In this document: positions 39,045-50,010 of the stretch, piece by piece
How the letters are laid out: each line of letters begins with the position of its first letter
How positions within the stretch are numbered: the stretch's first letter is position 1
Source: Pseudisothecium myosuroides
Taxonomy: Eukaryota; Streptophyta; Bryopsida; Hypnales; Lembophyllaceae
Length of the DNA stretch: 64,000 nucleotides
NCBI GenBank assembly: GCA_951799445.1
Contig: OX637292.1
Span: forward strand, 5,149,296-5,213,295
Reading direction: 5' to 3'
Notes under the pieces: model-generated
Told to the model about the DNA's origin: nothing
Seen by the model: the letters and a program-made list of their open reading frames with translations, nothing else
Databases searched by the model: none
Translations under genes and position numbers: made by a program

Positions 39045-40035
39045 CATGGGGGAGTCACTAGCTTAGAGGTTTAGTATACACGTGAGATCGGGGGGTATTT
39101 TATGGGGGGCTATTTTGATAATATTTCATAATTTAATATACCCTATTATTAAAAATAATTCTAAATTGGCATTTATTATAGCACCCTATGTTTTTTATAA
39201 TGCACTTTTGAATCCAACTTTTTGGTCCCTATATTAGATTTAAAAATTAGAACTAATAGGTGTTGTATGACTTTCTTTTCCTATTGTTGTTTTTTATCCT
39301 TTTTTTCTTTATTCTTTTGTCACTCCTTCTTCAAACCATTTTTTTATGGTTACTAAAAACTAAAGTAATTTATGTTTAAACAATGTACTGTGGCCAAACA
39401 AATACATTCACAGATTGTAAACAATGCATTCTAGTTGTATCAAACAACTTACTACTAATCATCTACAATATATTCTAATGAATACAATGAGTGCAAGTAA
39501 TCAACAAAGAAAAGATGACATTGCATTACAATATAATAAACAAGTATAAACCACCAAGCTCTTACACACCTAATAATGATAGACCACCAAGCTCTTTTAT
39601 ACCTTTCTACTATTTGGAATGAACAAATAAGAGTACATTAAAGCAAAATTTATGATAGATTCTTCAGATTCTAAGTGACTTCAAAGGACTCTACAGATAA
39701 TTCTAGAGGCAACTAGAGCCCCTCATCCAAGGTTCATAGATAATTTGGGACAAATAATGTGTCATTTTTTGTCCATCTTTTCTTTAAGGACATTAAATAT
39801 TCACTCTATAAAATTATTTTCCCCCACATATTATTTCCCCCCTATATTTTTTCTATGTAAAATCTAATACATGGTATTAAACATAACCCTATATTAGTTA
39901 TAATATCTTACATTTAATTTTACACACTCTATATTAGATATAATTTTTTTATAAATTTTAGGTAGAATAAATATATAGTAACCTATATTAGATCTCAAGT
40001 GGTTTCTAAAATGCACACTAAGTGACCTCCCTGGG
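39045..40035 (-). mobile_element. hAT-like non-autonomous element, about 990 bp
   Basis: Flanked by CTCCAATC on both sides (8 bp). The ends are imperfect inverted repeats: CATGGGGGAGTCACTAGC on the left and, inverted from the right, CCCAGGGAGGTCACTTAG. The CAGGG-like end and 8-bp duplication fit the hAT superfamily. It is the inverse of the outer element at 17270-21430 and shows what that copy looked like before the nested insertion. No transposase. Confidence 0.65.
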
Positions 40036-41776
40036 CTCCAATCTAAAATCCACAATCTTCGATCTAGTAGGAGAAACTTTACCCCCTTGCTTGAACTCCC
40101 CCAGTTGTTGATTAAATTTCTTTTTGGAAAACCTAAGCTGTTGATCTGGAAGTGGAAAAATTTGGATCCCCTTCCCTGCTGTCAATTTTGCTATGGATAC
40201 AATTACCTAATACTAATACGGAATATTACATATGGAACATATGTGAAAATATGTGAAAATATTCAAAATATTTATAGAATACATACGATTTTGTACAAAA
40301 TGTGGATACAAATTTAAACAAATATGAAATGCATACGGCAATTCCATTTATTTCATATCAATTGCAGTCCCAATTGCTTCCTAAAAAATACAAATATGTT
40401 GGGGGTTGTAATTTAACAAGCACAGTTAATTAAATGCCCAAGTAATGAATTGTGCAAGTTTGTCACAATGACAATGAGCCCAAAAGATGTAGTAACTGCC
40501 TTATATACATTATAATTAAAAAAGTAGTAGCAAACCTTTCTCACAATTTTTGAATATTGAATAACACATATGTTTTTAATTTTTAATTTTTCGAAAATAT
40601 GCAATTGTAAGAAGACATAATGAATTTTGAATTGGATATATTACATACTACATACTATTTGATGAGAGACTTGGTTTGTCATATTAAAAAAAATCAGGGA
40701 GTTTATTCAACCTCCTCAAATGACTCACTCTCTAATTGCACATTTTTGCTATATCTACCAAATCTATCACCTTGTATACACATCAGATTGAAGGGCTATT
40801 TTCACACATCGACTAACTAGCCAAGTAGCTCATAGAATCAATATGATTTAATACATCACATGTACCAAATCACAATGTACAAGAGGCCAACTTCACAATT
40901 AGGAATTCGGGCAAGTCAAAAGCAAGATTGCAAAAAATGATTCTACCAAAATGCTTTGAAAAGGATTACAAAAATGTCTTTTTGAAGAATATTGTATTCA
41001 TATGCATAGAATATTGGTCTAACATATGGCTATGCTAGGTGAAATAGAGTCTAAAGATACTTCTAAAGAGTAACTTGACTACTGAATATGTGGAAGTAAG
41101 AAACAAGTGACAAAGGTTGGTGGTCAAGTCAATTGACTTGCTCATTAGTACATGTGAATGGTCATTAAATAACTTCTACATGTCAAGTTGTAAACTACAC
41201 AAAAATACTTACACAAAAAGATTTGTCAACCTAATAAATTTTAATATGCATTATGCCAAATTGGATGACAATGTGCTATCCTACCCTAAGAGCTTTGAAG
41301 TTCATATTGTAGATAAAATACTTCAAAACAATGTTTTATTCAAATAATTTTTTTTTAATCCAAAATAATGCTCAATTTGAGAAAATAATCCTCAATAATG
41401 AATATGATGAAACTAAGTTAGATAACATAATTGTATAAATATATAATATAAAAATATAAAAAATTCAATGAAAGATTTGGATGTTATAGAATACGTATGA
41501 TTACCCCCTAGCAATCCCTAATATACAAAAGAGTGTAGATCTTGGAGCTCTTCAGGCAAACTAAATTATGACCTAAGAAGAATCTTGTCATATGGTATTT
41601 ATTTTTATAAATTTTCTTTTTCTATTGTTTCATACTTGAATTAATTCAAAATCTTGCACAAAAATCAGGAAGCACCAAATGACCACTATAGTCACATCCT
41701 TGAAGGCTAGATGAAATTTTTTATTTCAATATACTTAGATGTGTTTCATTTGTTTCTTGTAGCTCTCACAAAGCAT
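40036..41776. other. AT-rich intergenic tract
   Basis: No gene is supported. Open frames at 40087-40317, 40620-40820 and 41117-41347 are AT-driven and match nothing I know. Confidence 0.3.
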
Positions 41777-42582
41777 TTAACCCCTAAATGCCCAAGCCTT
41801 TTCAAGTGTGTTTTGACTATAAAACAACAACATGGGCTTATAGTTAACCCCAATGAAGCAAATTGTATTTTTTTCAAAATCTAACTGTATAGATGTTTAA
41901 AGAGCTTGATTATTAGTAAGCATACCAATTTTGAGTGCGAAATTACATAGGAGTTGTGAGATTATAACAAGAGAAATGTCTGATTTCTATTTTTAGTATG
42001 CTGCCCTCCTCACAATATTTTAGAAATTTGCATATAAAAGTTTTTTGGGATGGGAAGTGACATGAACAACTACAAATAATGTTAGCACACTAAAATGCAC
42101 TTTCAAAAAACTTAATTTCACATAAAAAGCTATCAAACTTATTACACAATCCACTTTGCAATTGGTGAAATGCATTTTTTTTATAAGTATAAATCGCAAA
42201 TAATTCCAAATCAACAATTGCATGTTTAAATTTTCAATGGTGAAAATCATGAAAACACTTTACTCTTTCCATTGAGACCATTTTCAAAGCAAATGGATAA
42301 GTACAAGTTTTAGATCTCAAATCAAGTGAAATTGGCAAAAGTTGGGAAATGAAGTAAAATTAGGAAGCTTTACTCTTCCACTAATGGACATATATGGCTT
42401 TGAAGACCTCTCAACAATCAAATGTTTACCTTTTGTAGTGAAAAATGAAAGTTTTCAATAGTTAACCCTAAAAACTGTCCGAATTTTTTTTTAAAAGGTC
42501 AAATAAATTTTACTGCCCATACCAAAATGAGTCTGAAATTTCAAATCGGCCATATATGGTTGCTCAGGCAGTTAAGGGTTAA
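41777..42582. mobile_element. TTAA-bounded element, 806 bp
   Basis: Left end TTAACCCCTAAATGCCCAAG (41777) and right end, inverted, TTAACCCTTAACTGCCTGAG (from 42582). The ends share the family pattern, but the interior is unrelated to that of the 559-bp and 643-bp copies. No coding frame. Confidence 0.7.
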
Positions 42583-42884
42583 AAACATTCATAATCCACC
42601 TAGTGAATACCATTTAAAAAAAAATTATGGATTAAGGTAAAAGATTTTGCTTGTATCATACAATTATTTGTGTGCCTTTGTTGCCACTATCTACTAATAG
42701 AATATAAGTGAATATTTGAAATGTACATTACTTATACATGGTGGTACAAATTGAATGCCTTTTAAATTGTAGCACGAATAAAATGATTCTAGCTTAAGAT
42801 AGAGGGTCCATAAAGCACCCATTTAAGAGTTGGTTCACAATTTTAGAGGTTTGACAACTTGAAATATCTTGTAGTAAATTTTCC
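42583..42884. other. AT-rich spacer between elements
   Basis: Nothing recognisable. Confidence 0.3.
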
Positions 42885-42887
42885 TTG

Positions 42888-43060
42888 CACTAGTAGAAAA
42901 CGCAAGAATTTTGACAGAATTCTGTTGATTTGTTCGCTTTGTCCCGGTCACTGTTTTAACAAAAATTAACAAATTTATGTTGAATTCAACAAAACAGTGA
43001 TCGGGACAACGCGACTAAATCAACAGAATTCTGTCAGAATTCCTGCGTTTTCTACTAGTG
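42888..43060. mobile_element. 173-bp CACTA-type miniature element, near palindrome
   Basis: Starts CACTAGTAGAAAACGCA, ends TGCGTTTTCTACTAGTG, and is flanked by TTG on both sides (42885-42887, 43061-43063). Almost the whole length pairs with itself (GACAGAATTCTGTTGATTTG against AAATCAACAGAATTCTGTC; CCCGGTCACTGTTTT against AAAACAGTGATCGGG). A short spacer around 42960-42985 forms the loop. Confidence 0.85.
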
Positions 43061-43440
43061 TTGAAAGACAAATAGAAGTGGCATCTAATTCCATGTCATT
43101 TCATACTTTTTAGAATTTTTTAGATTTTTTTAGATTTAAATATGAAGTTGAAAGTTGGAATTACCCATGCCACTAAAAGTGTCCACTCTATGATATGTTC
43201 ATTGTTAGTACATTGGCAAGTACAATAGAAGAAAGCAAAATGTACCTATGTGTTAAAGAATCCATTTTGAGCTACATAACAATATTAACCAACGTTAGAG
43301 GAGACCCTTTTGACCTTTGAAAAAGTGGGAGCCCTCAATGTTGCAACTTCCTAACCAACCAATGTTTCTCTATAAATTAAACTAAATTCACTCCCATTTA
43401 TCTAGCCAGAGATTATTCCAATCTCTCTAGAGGTGTGGTT
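43061..43440. other. AT-rich spacer
   Basis: No gene or element ends seen. Confidence 0.3.
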
Positions 43441-43444
43441 TAGG

Positions 43445-44035
43445 CTAGTTAATAATACTATTAGTATGCCATGTGTAATTGCCATTAGTACAATAAAATA
43501 GAATTAAAAGTAATTTTTGAATTTTTGAATTTATAAAAACTATGAAATTCAATATCTTTTTACTTTGAGTTAGAATACCATAAAGCAAAATCCATCCATA
43601 CACCCTTCTTTGCAAAGAGCTTTCTGTATATACTAGAAATGTAATCGAGGGACATGGTTTCGGAGATTTTACCGTAACAAACAAAACAAACAAATCAAAC
43701 AAATAACCTCATTTAAGGTATAGACTAGTATGCCTTGTATCGTTGCCACGAATAATAAAATATAAGTAAATTTAATTCAAAGTAAATTAAAAAAAAAATT
43801 TAATTCATAAAAACTTCAAAATTCATCATCTTTTCTATTGTGAGTCTGAACACCACAACACAAAGTCCGTGCACCCCTCTTTACAAAGAACTTTCTGACA
43901 GTACCAATAACGCATTTGAGGGATGCATGGCTCCAAAAATCTCATTGTAACAATCCAACCAAACCAAATCCAACCAATCACCTAATTTAATGTATAAATG
44001 TATACACTAGCATGCCCTACGCCCTTGCTACAACC
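43445..44035 (-). repeat. Core repeat array, left part (two units)
   Basis: Two consecutive units of about 280-300 bp (starting near 43445 and 43728) carry the same order of blocks: TAGTATGCCnTGTGnnnTTGCCA, CATAAAAACT, CACCCnTCTTTnCAAAG, CTTTCTGnnnnTACnA, an AAACA tract. A CACTA element (44039-46680) interrupts the array. Confidence 0.65.
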
Positions 44036-44463
44036 ATTCACTACTAGAAAATGACGTCCAAATCAACAGAAAATCAACATACTTTTGTTGATTTAGGTAC
44101 TGCAATGTCCATTTTTACAGTTTTTTTGTTAATGGTGACATTTGTTTTGTTCATTTGGACAGTGCAGTGATGAAATCAACAGATTTTTGTTGAACATTTT
44201 TGGAATCTTTTGGAATCTTATTTGTACAATATAGTTTTCTTTTAAATTAAGTATTCACGTACAATTCGATGTCCATTAAAGTCAGCAGACTTTGGAAGTA
44301 CTTTGCGCATAATAAATGAACTTTCTTCAAAAAACTTTGAATTGGAAAAAGTTGTGGAATTAAACCAACTTTCATCTCCAACAATCCGTTTGAGATTTCA
44401 ATTGTTCAATCAAAAGTTATAACCAAAATTCAAAGAAGTGTTGAAATTTTTTTTCTTTAAATT

Positions 44464-45135
44464 CAGTAGACTTTGGAGGCCGTTTTGGCATAGTAAAACA
44501 ACTTTTTTGAAAACATTTTTAACTAATAAGAGTTGGTAATTCAAACAAGACTTCATCTCCAATACCGTACGCATAGGTTAGTTTCGTAAATAACTCAAGA
44601 AAATTTGGAAAATGCCAAAAATTTAGAAAATTGTACAACTATTTATGAAAATCTGAAAATTTTCATTGTTGCTAATTTTGAATATCCAAAAATTATTCTT
44701 GAGAAAATTTAGAAAAAAGAACACATTCATGCATCAATAGAAAGAATCAATCCAAAATTAGAAGCGTTGAAAAATTAAAAACAGCAAAGTGCCGAAAGTC
44801 AAGAAATCTAAATGAAGGTGTTGAATTGTCGAATTCGAAAAGTAAACACTTTCGTCAGGAAAGTGCCGAAACTGCCCTATGCGTACGGTAATCCATTTGA
44901 AGTTTTGATCCTCCAATCATAAGTTATGGACAAAATTCAGAGAGGATGTTCAAAAATGTCAAAAGTAATAAATTCCCAACCTCTCTCTTAAATTTGTCCA
45001 AAACTTTTGAGTAAAATCTCCAAACTTCAAATGGAATTTTGGAGATGAAAGCTTGTTTGAATTACCAACTTTTATTAGTTAAAAAAGTTTTCAAAAAAGT
45101 TCTTGTACTATGCCAAAACAACCTCCGAAGTTTCC
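44464..45135. mobile_element. Foldback element 1, interrupted
   Basis: Left arm from CAGTAGACTTTGGAGG pairs with the right arm ending CCTCCGAAGTTTCC. Both contain the inverse pair TTTTGGCATAGTA and TACTATGCCAAAA. The left arm is split by a 326-bp insertion. It is related to the foldback at 45788. Confidence 0.6.
44564..44889. mobile_element. 326-bp TIR element inside foldback element 1
   Basis: Left end ACCGTACGCATAGG (44564) and right end CCTATGCGTACGGT (to 44889) are perfect inverted repeats, continued imperfectly by AGTTTCG and CGAAACT. AAT flanks both sides (44561-44563 and 44890-44892). No coding frame. The superfamily is unclear. Confidence 0.7.
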
Positions 45136-45787
45136 TTAATATATAAAAAAAAAAATTCTAATACCTATCTCCACTTTGTTTATAACTTTTCATTAAAGGA
45201 TTAACATCCGTTCAAGGGATTCGTTGTTATGATTTAAAGTTCAAAGTTCTTTAAAATTTACTTATATATTTCAGAAATGTCCATTTCAATCATGAATAAT
45301 TTGTAATGTTGTAATGAATCATGTACATCCAGTGTTTTTATGTCTTCTTTAACGATATTTGAAATTGAGTACCAAAAAAAAAATTACACTTTATTTTAGA
45401 ACTACCGATAAATTTAAAATCTTTATAATTTCCATCTCATTTATCAAAATTGAATACTTCAAAGCTTTTGATATAAAAATAAATTTAGAAAATCAAATTG
45501 AAATGTTTATTTTTGTGAAAAGTGTTATTTTTTGGGCACATATGGTGTGAAAATTTTAAAGTAAATGTTTTTTGTTACAAATGGTTAGGTTTTATCTTTC
45601 AAACTATTTACCCAAAATGCGTTCCTCAAATGTAGAACTTTCAACCTTCCTTTACATATTGAAAAAACATGTTGGAAATATATAATCAAAACTTTTTTAA
45701 AAACTTCATTTTCATGCTTCAAGGAAATAACAAATAGGTAAAAAAGAATTTAAAAGCTTAAATATTCACAAGTCAGTGGTTTTAAAA

Positions 45788-46140
45788 GTCATCAGACTTC
45801 AGGGGCCGTTTTGATATAGTAAATTAACTTTTTTCTTAAGACTTTTAACTAAGAAAAGTTGGGAAATGAAATTAATTTTCACCTCCAAAAATCCGTTTGC
45901 AATTTGGAGTCTTAAATAAAAAGTTATGGACAAAATTCAGAGAGGGGTTGAAATGGCTAATTTTTTTTAACACTTTTAAACACCCTCTCTGAATTTTGTC
46001 CATATCTTTTATTAAAGACTCCAAATTGCAAACGGATTTTTGGAGGTGAAAGGTACCTTCATTTCCCAACTTTTCTTAGTCTAAAGTTTCAAAAAATAAG
46101 TTAATTTACTATGTCAAAACGGCCCCTAAAGTCTGCTGAC
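45788..46140. mobile_element. Foldback element 2, arms about 170 bp
   Basis: Left arm begins GTCATCAGACTTCAGGGGCC; right arm ends GGCCCCTAAAGTCTGCTGAC. Inner blocks also pair (TTTTGTCCATAnCTTTT, AATCCGTTTGCAATTTGGAG against its inverse). The centre is near 45965. Transcribed, it would fold into a long hairpin. Confidence 0.8.
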
Positions 46141-46218
46141 TTCACATGACAAATACAAAAAAAATGAGAAACTAATTAAATAAAAACCATTTGCCCTTTT
46201 GCACATGCAATTGCATTT

Positions 46219-46285
46219 GTGGTCTATTGGTTTAAGACCTTGGAGTTTAACCTCCAAGGTCTTGGGTTCAAACCCTGGGGGCCAC
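46219..46285 (+). ncRNA. tRNA-like pol III unit (SINE head or tRNA relic)
   Basis: A perfect box A, TGGTCTATTGG (46220-46230), and perfect box B, GGTTCAAACCC (46265-46275), are spaced as in a tRNA. The D stem GTCT/AGAC pairs fully, and an anticodon-like stem-loop TTGGA/TCCAA encloses GTTTAACC, one base too long. The acceptor stem cannot be formed properly. It is followed at 46286-46415 by a GC-rich stretch repeating CnACGTGGC-like motifs. It is therefore not a working tRNA gene by eye; a tRNA-derived SINE start is likely. Confidence 0.45.
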
Positions 46286-46415
46286 ACCGCCTACGTGGCA
46301 AGGCTGCCTACGTAGCCTATCCACGTGGCGGGTTGCCTATGTGGCCTATCTGCATGGCGCCTTGCCATGTGGCAAACCTTCCCGCGTGGCGAGGTGCCAT
46401 GTGGCAGCCCCAGAT
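46286..46415. repeat. GC-rich stretch of CACGTGGC-like motifs
   Basis: About nine variants of nnACGTGGC or nnATGTGGC lie in 130 bases, including the G-box palindrome CCACGTGG at 46320-46327. A similar cluster sits in the other CACTA element at 15240-15370 (GCCACGTAAGTGCCATGTGG, GACGTGGCGG). Confidence 0.55.
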
Positions 46416-46683
46416 TGGACCAAAAGTTTGATGTTTTAGAATAGAATTTTTTAATTTTAATTGGTGAAAATTGAATGTTTTTGTGTTGCCAAATTAACAT
46501 GTTTTTGTTGCCAAGTTAACATTTTTTCGCTTGGTTTAACAAAAAAGTGTTCAATTTCTTGTCCAAATCAACACTTTTTTGCTATGTAACGTCCGGATCA
46601 ATACGTCCAAATCAACACAGAAATTAACAATCCGAATCAACACTTTTTTGTCACTGTAGACGCTGAATTTTCTACTAGTGATT

Positions 46684-47955
46684 GGGATGTCATTTGTAAT
46701 TGCCACAAAAGTGATGGCTAAGCCCTCCTTAACCTCCTTTCATATTGATCAGTATGCCTTGTGCCGTTGCCACAATATAATAAAACATAAAAGTAAAAAT
46801 AATTTTCTAGATTTTCAATTCATAAAAACTTTGAAATTCAATATCCTTTCTACTCGGAGTCAAAATGCCACAAAACAAAATCCTTGCACCCCTCCTCATT
46901 GAGCTCTTTCCGTCAATAACAAAAATGCAACCGGGGGACACATAGCTCTAGAGATTTCACCCCTCCTCACTAAATGCTTTCCAATGATAACAAATACACG
47001 ACCGGGGAAGCATAGTTCCAAAGATCTCATCAAAACAACCTAATTTAATGTATTGACTAGTGTAGCCTTGTGCCGTTGACCTATAAATAAAAAATCCATA
47101 ACTTTCCCACCGTAGCTCCAAATGCCATGAAACAAAGCTCATGCACTCCTCCTCGCCGAGAGCTTTCCGACGGTACCAAGAACGCAACCAAAATCAAAGT
47201 AAAAGTAATTTCCTGATTTTTTGATCCATAAATACTTTGAAATTCAATAACTTCTGCACGGTAACTCCCAACGCCACGAAACCAAGCCCGTGCACTTCTC
47301 CTTGCCGAGGGCTTTCCAACGGTACCAAGCACGCCACCGGGGGATGCACGGTCCGGGAGATCTTGACGTGACAAACAAACAAAACAAAACAAACAAACAA
47401 ACTTAAGGTATGGACTAGTGTAGCCCTGTGCTGTTGCCACAACCAAAACAAAAGTAAAAGTCATTTTTAAAACCAAAAGTAACTCAAAAACCCATAACTC
47501 TCCCATCGTAGCTCCAAATACCACGAAACAAAGCCTGTGCACCCTTCCTCGTTGAGCGCTTCCCAATAATACCAAAATCGTGACAAATTGACAAACGATT
47601 CAAAAGATACTTAATTTAGTAATTTTTAATAACCCAAAATAACTCAAAAATCCATAACTTTCCCACCGTAGGTCCAAATGCCACAAAACAAAGCCCGTGC
47701 ACCCCTCCTCGCCGAGAGCTTTCCAACGATACTAAGAACGCGACAAAAATCAAAGTAAAAATAATTTCCTAATTTTTTTTATCCATAAATACTTCGAAAT
47801 TCAATAACTTCTGTACCGTAAGTCCAAACGCAACGAAACCAAGCCCGTGCACGCCTCCTTGCCGAGGGCTTTCCGACAGTACCAAGCACGCCCCCCTAGG
47901 ATGTACGGTCCGGGAGATCTCGACGTGACAAACAAAACAAACAAAACAACCAACC
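46684..47955 (-). repeat. Core repeat array, right part (about five units)
   Basis: Units near 46738, 46960, 47050, 47400 and 47630 carry CCACGAAACmAAGCCCGTGCA, CCCCTCCTCGCCGAGAGC, TTTCCGACGGTACCAA and GGGAGATCT...GTGACAAACA in the same order. The core of about 40 bp is far better conserved than the AT-rich rest. Unit lengths differ, and some units are only partial. Confidence 0.7.
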
Positions 47956-47959
47956 AAAC

Positions 47960-48602
47960 TTAACCCCTAAATGCCCAAGGCACCCAAATGTGGTGTCGAA
48001 GAAACTTTGAAGTTAAATAAAACCTTACCAAATTGCTATTTTTAGTAGTTTATATTTTTGAAAGAGTCTTTTTGAAGTCTAGTTTTAGCATCAAAAATTC
48101 GATTTTGAAAATGAATGATTATGATTTTTCAATTCAAGATTTTGTGCAAAGGTACCCATTGCAATCTTGACTTTTTGTAGTGTTGAGGGCCCTCGGAAAT
48201 GAGCCTCAAATACACTAGATCTTGGAGAAAAAATCACACTAGAAATTCATTTAAAAAAATTGTAGAGTAGATTTTGAGAAGTCATAAATATTGGGGTTAT
48301 ATTTGTTAGGCCCTTCAACCTCATATTTTTTTGGTCTTGAACTTTTTAGATTTGACATCCAAAAAGAGAGCTCAAAGATTTTCATAGTTTTAACACCTTG
48401 ATGATCAAACATTATAATCTTTCAATCCTTAAATGATATTGTTGTATTTTCTTTTCCTAGGTGATCTCTAATATGTCTAGTTTGAATTTGTACGGTTACA
48501 ATTCAAAAAAAATTTGATTCAATTTATTAAAAAGTTGTCTTTTTGTTCAATTTAGAGCAAATTCCAAGAGGCTCAAAACAACCTTGGGCATTTAGGGGTT
48601 AA
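47960..48602. mobile_element. TTAA-bounded element, 643 bp
   Basis: Left end TTAACCCCTAAATGCCCAAG (47960) and right end, inverted, the same 21 bases without a mismatch (to 48602). The interior matches the relic at 35750-36291. It sits exactly against the last unit of the core repeat array. No coding frame. Confidence 0.8.
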
Positions 48603-49299
48603 GGTATGGATGGGGGTTGCTATTAACCAGCCCCTTTTTTTTTGGCACCACGGGGCCAGATTGCACCATTTCAAAATAAATGTCCACTTTTCGCCAGATA
48701 AAAGTAATCTTTTCTCACCAGAAATTTCCCATTTTTATTAAAAATGTCGATGAAGTCGCCAAATTTGGATGAAAAAGTGCATGAATATGATTGAAAAAGT
48801 GTTTTTTTGGTTCGAAAGATGAATGAAAGTAGAAATACAATGCTTCACCAAATTTTAAGTGATTGCCATCTTGGCACTTTCTCAAAAAGTAAAAAAAAAA
48901 AGGGCTGCTCCTAACCTCCTAGGACCTACCTACCCCACAGGCCCTCTTCCAAGACTTCACCTTTGGCATTATTCTGGTCCCATCCCAAGCCGGACCAACC
49001 AACAATTGGCCCATTCATTCGAGCAAAGATTTCAATTTCGGAGCAGTCCCCATCCCACGCCAACGTCAATGACACCCAATTTATAGATGACGGCCCAACA
49101 CGGTCTGACTCACCCGCCAAGTACAGGCCTGTCCTCCAGAAGGGGTAACTTACACTTCTCCCATCCGCCCGTGTGAACGCGACCCCGTTCCCCCCACCAG
49201 GCGGCAACTGTTGAAATCTCCCCGCCCATCCCCGCTCCCCGGACCCGGCCCGACCCTCTCGCCCCCCCCGGTCCTCAGCCTCCCCCCTATGCCCGCGCG
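48603..49299. other. Intergenic tract rising in GC content
   Basis: AT-rich to about 48900, then C-rich. No gene is supported. Confidence 0.3.
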
Positions 49300-50010
49300 G
49301 GAAGTTCCCCCGCCGTCCGACGCCAGATCCGACGGCCCAGCGGGCCTCCGTCGTTAGGTCGGGCGGTTCCGTTAGGTCGTCCCTTGGCCGTGGGTGCCTG
49401 CCCCCCCACCACCACCACCCGCGGCCATTTGTTGCAACTTCTTTTGGGTGACGACGCCGGGGTGATGTTGTTTAGTGTTTCGGCTCTTGCGTTGCGTTCG
49501 TTTGTTGTTGTCGTAGTGCCGGATTGGAAAAATCTCAACCCCATCGAGCTTCTTGTCGGATCGTCTTTTGCATGTGCGTGAGAGAGCCGCGACGACTTGG
49601 CCTTGGCTTTGAATTTTTGGGAAACAAATTTGGCTTAAATTTCGGTTTCAGGGGTTTTCAGGGTTTCGTATTTGGTTGTTCTTTGCGTTACTTCGCGTCT
49701 TTGCACTTTAGGTTTTTTTCAATGGAGCCCTGGCAATGCGTTTCGTAGCGTGGAGGTTTTCCTGTCCCGAGATAGAGCTTTTCTTGCAGTTTGGTGTATC
49801 GGCGTTATGCTCGTTTTTTTTTTAGTTTTGATTTTTTTGTGGTTTGATTTGTTTTAGAGAGTGATGATGGTGAGGTTGTTGTTTTGGTGGTGGTGGTGGT
49901 GGAAGTGATGGTTTCGTGATCGTTCGTGGTGTTGTTTGATTTTTAATGTGGATGTTGGTGGTTTTGATGTTGGTGGTTTTTATTGAGGTTTGTTTGTTGT
50001 TGTGTGCAGG
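49300..50010 (+). promoter_or_regulatory. Promoter and 5' leader of the CCHC zinc-knuckle gene
   Basis: C-rich sequence (49200-49430) gives way to a T- and G-rich stretch ending in a splice acceptor (TGTGTGCAG at 50001-50009) two bases before the start codon. The leader therefore contains an intron, and a non-coding first exon probably lies around 49400-49600. The exact start site cannot be read by eye. Confidence 0.5.

Larger units (their letters stand above)
44039..46680. mobile_element. CACTA-type element, 2642 bp, with nested insertions
   Basis: Left end CACTACTAGAAAA (44039), right end TTTTCTACTAGTG (to 46680), flanked by ATT on both sides (44036-44038, 46681-46683). Its ends match those of the 173-bp element at 42888. 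AAATCAACA-type motifs recur near both ends. Inside lie two foldback elements (44464-45135 and 45788-46140), a 326-bp element within the first, and a tRNA-like unit. No transposase is encoded. Confidence 0.8.

Noticed and set aside
46219..46431. 70-codon plus-strand frame
   Set aside because: Overlaps the tRNA-like unit and the GC-rich motif cluster; composition is explained by these.
47081..47575. 164-codon minus-strand frame
   Set aside because: Runs through several units of a non-coding tandem repeat, and the repeated protein pieces follow the repeat; no conserved start or domain.
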